From: Bacillus sp. FJAT-42315
GTDB taxonomy: Bacteria > Bacillota > Bacilli > Bacillales > Domibacillaceae
DNA length: 64,000 nt
Direction: 5' to 3'
NCBI RefSeq assembly: GCF_002797375.1
Contig: NZ_KZ454941.1
Location: 2,218,795 to 2,282,794 of the forward strand
Notes under the pieces: generated by a model
Database searches by the model: none
Told to the model about the DNA's origin: nothing
What the model saw: only the letters and a program-made list of their open reading frames with translations
Program-made: the position numbers and the translations under genes
Shown here: one piece after another, positions 63,867 to 64,000 of the stretch
Layout: each line of letters begins with the position of its first letter
Position numbering within the stretch: position 1 is the stretch's first letter

Positions 63867-63872
63867 AAAAAT

Positions 63873-64000
63873 TTATTCAAACGTTACTGTTGCTGAAGCT
63901 GGACTTTCTACCCCATTTACTACTTGCGTAACATATACAGACCCAAGACCAACAAAAGGTCCGATTGTAAAACCACCTGACGCTATTAAAGAATGATACA
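63873..64000 (-). CDS. Surface-type protein C-terminus (partial, 5' end outside window)
   Basis: About 41 C-terminal residues: HSLIASGGFTIGPFVGLGSV, then YVTQVVNGVESPASATVTFE and stop TAA. The closing strand pattern (ES-ATVTFE) is typical of bacterial Ig-like surface or adhesin domains. The rest lies beyond the right edge. Its terminator and downstream sequence resemble those of the gene at 63192, suggesting related, tandemly arranged genes. Confidence 0.6.
   Translation of the reverse strand, partial: YHSLIASGGFTIGPFVGLGSVYVTQVVNGVESPASATVTFE

Overview
The window looks like chromosomal DNA of a low-GC, Gram-positive, spore-former-type member of the Bacillaceae (Bacillus in the broad sense). 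Evidence: strong AGGAGG-type ribosome sites and frequent TTG/GTG starts; CcpN/YqfL, YhfH, YhfW, Spo0M-like, MapB and YwaF family proteins; Zur- and LexA-type boxes of the Bacillus kind; lipoprotein lipoboxes; and an ordinary parE-parC pair. Most genes lie on the minus strand. No rRNA, tRNA, CRISPR array or intact insertion sequence was found.

Layout. 1-6.2 kb: a minus-strand DUF4132 / MoxR ATPase / DUF5682 cassette that runs off the left edge. 6.4-10.6 kb: ccpN-yqfL-ppdK, the regulator, the PPDK regulatory kinase/phosphorylase and pyruvate phosphate dikinase, preceded by a palindrome resembling a CcpN operator. 10.8-13.9 kb: SGNH hydrolase, small proteins and a CoA-transferase/acetyl-CoA hydrolase. 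14.0-17.8 kb: class I ribonucleotide reductase behind a clear cobalamin riboswitch with its own terminator. 17.9-35.9 kb: ordinary metabolic, transport and envelope genes (class V aminotransferase, CstA, cold-shock protein, YhfH, aldehyde dehydrogenase, NSS symporter, Rieske oxidoreductase, zinc-binding lipoprotein with a Zur box, MapB, GH16 protein, HAD phosphatase, YwaF-like protein).

35.9-49.5 kb is the most interesting region: a complete quinohemoprotein amine dehydrogenase (QHNDH) operon. In transcription order it is alcohol dehydrogenase, aldehyde dehydrogenase, gamma subunit (cross-linked CTQ peptide), diheme alpha-subunit lipoprotein, radical SAM/SPASM maturase QhpD, beta subunit, two peptidase-U32-family proteins resembling UbiV and UbiU, ABC exporter QhpF and subtilisin-like QhpE. 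A sigma-54 activator of the AcoR type lies immediately upstream, and a near-consensus -24/-12 promoter precedes the operon. The flavin monooxygenase QhpG, which hydroxylates the precursor tryptophan in proteobacteria, is absent from the cluster. The U32 pair, whose relatives are oxygen-independent hydroxylases, sits in its place. I infer an alternative CTQ biogenesis route. The enzyme would oxidise primary amines to aldehydes on the outer membrane face; the two dehydrogenases would process the aldehyde.

49.6-58.8 kb: mscL, a four-PAS histidine kinase, an alanine/sodium symporter and topoisomerase IV with a LexA-like box. 59-62.9 kb: a short DUF1259 protein, a small unknown protein and a large 7TM-DISM hybrid kinase with a degenerate first kinase module. 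63-64 kb: two short surface-type coding ends with near-identical terminators, separated by a 34-nt group II intron domain V and its domain VI.
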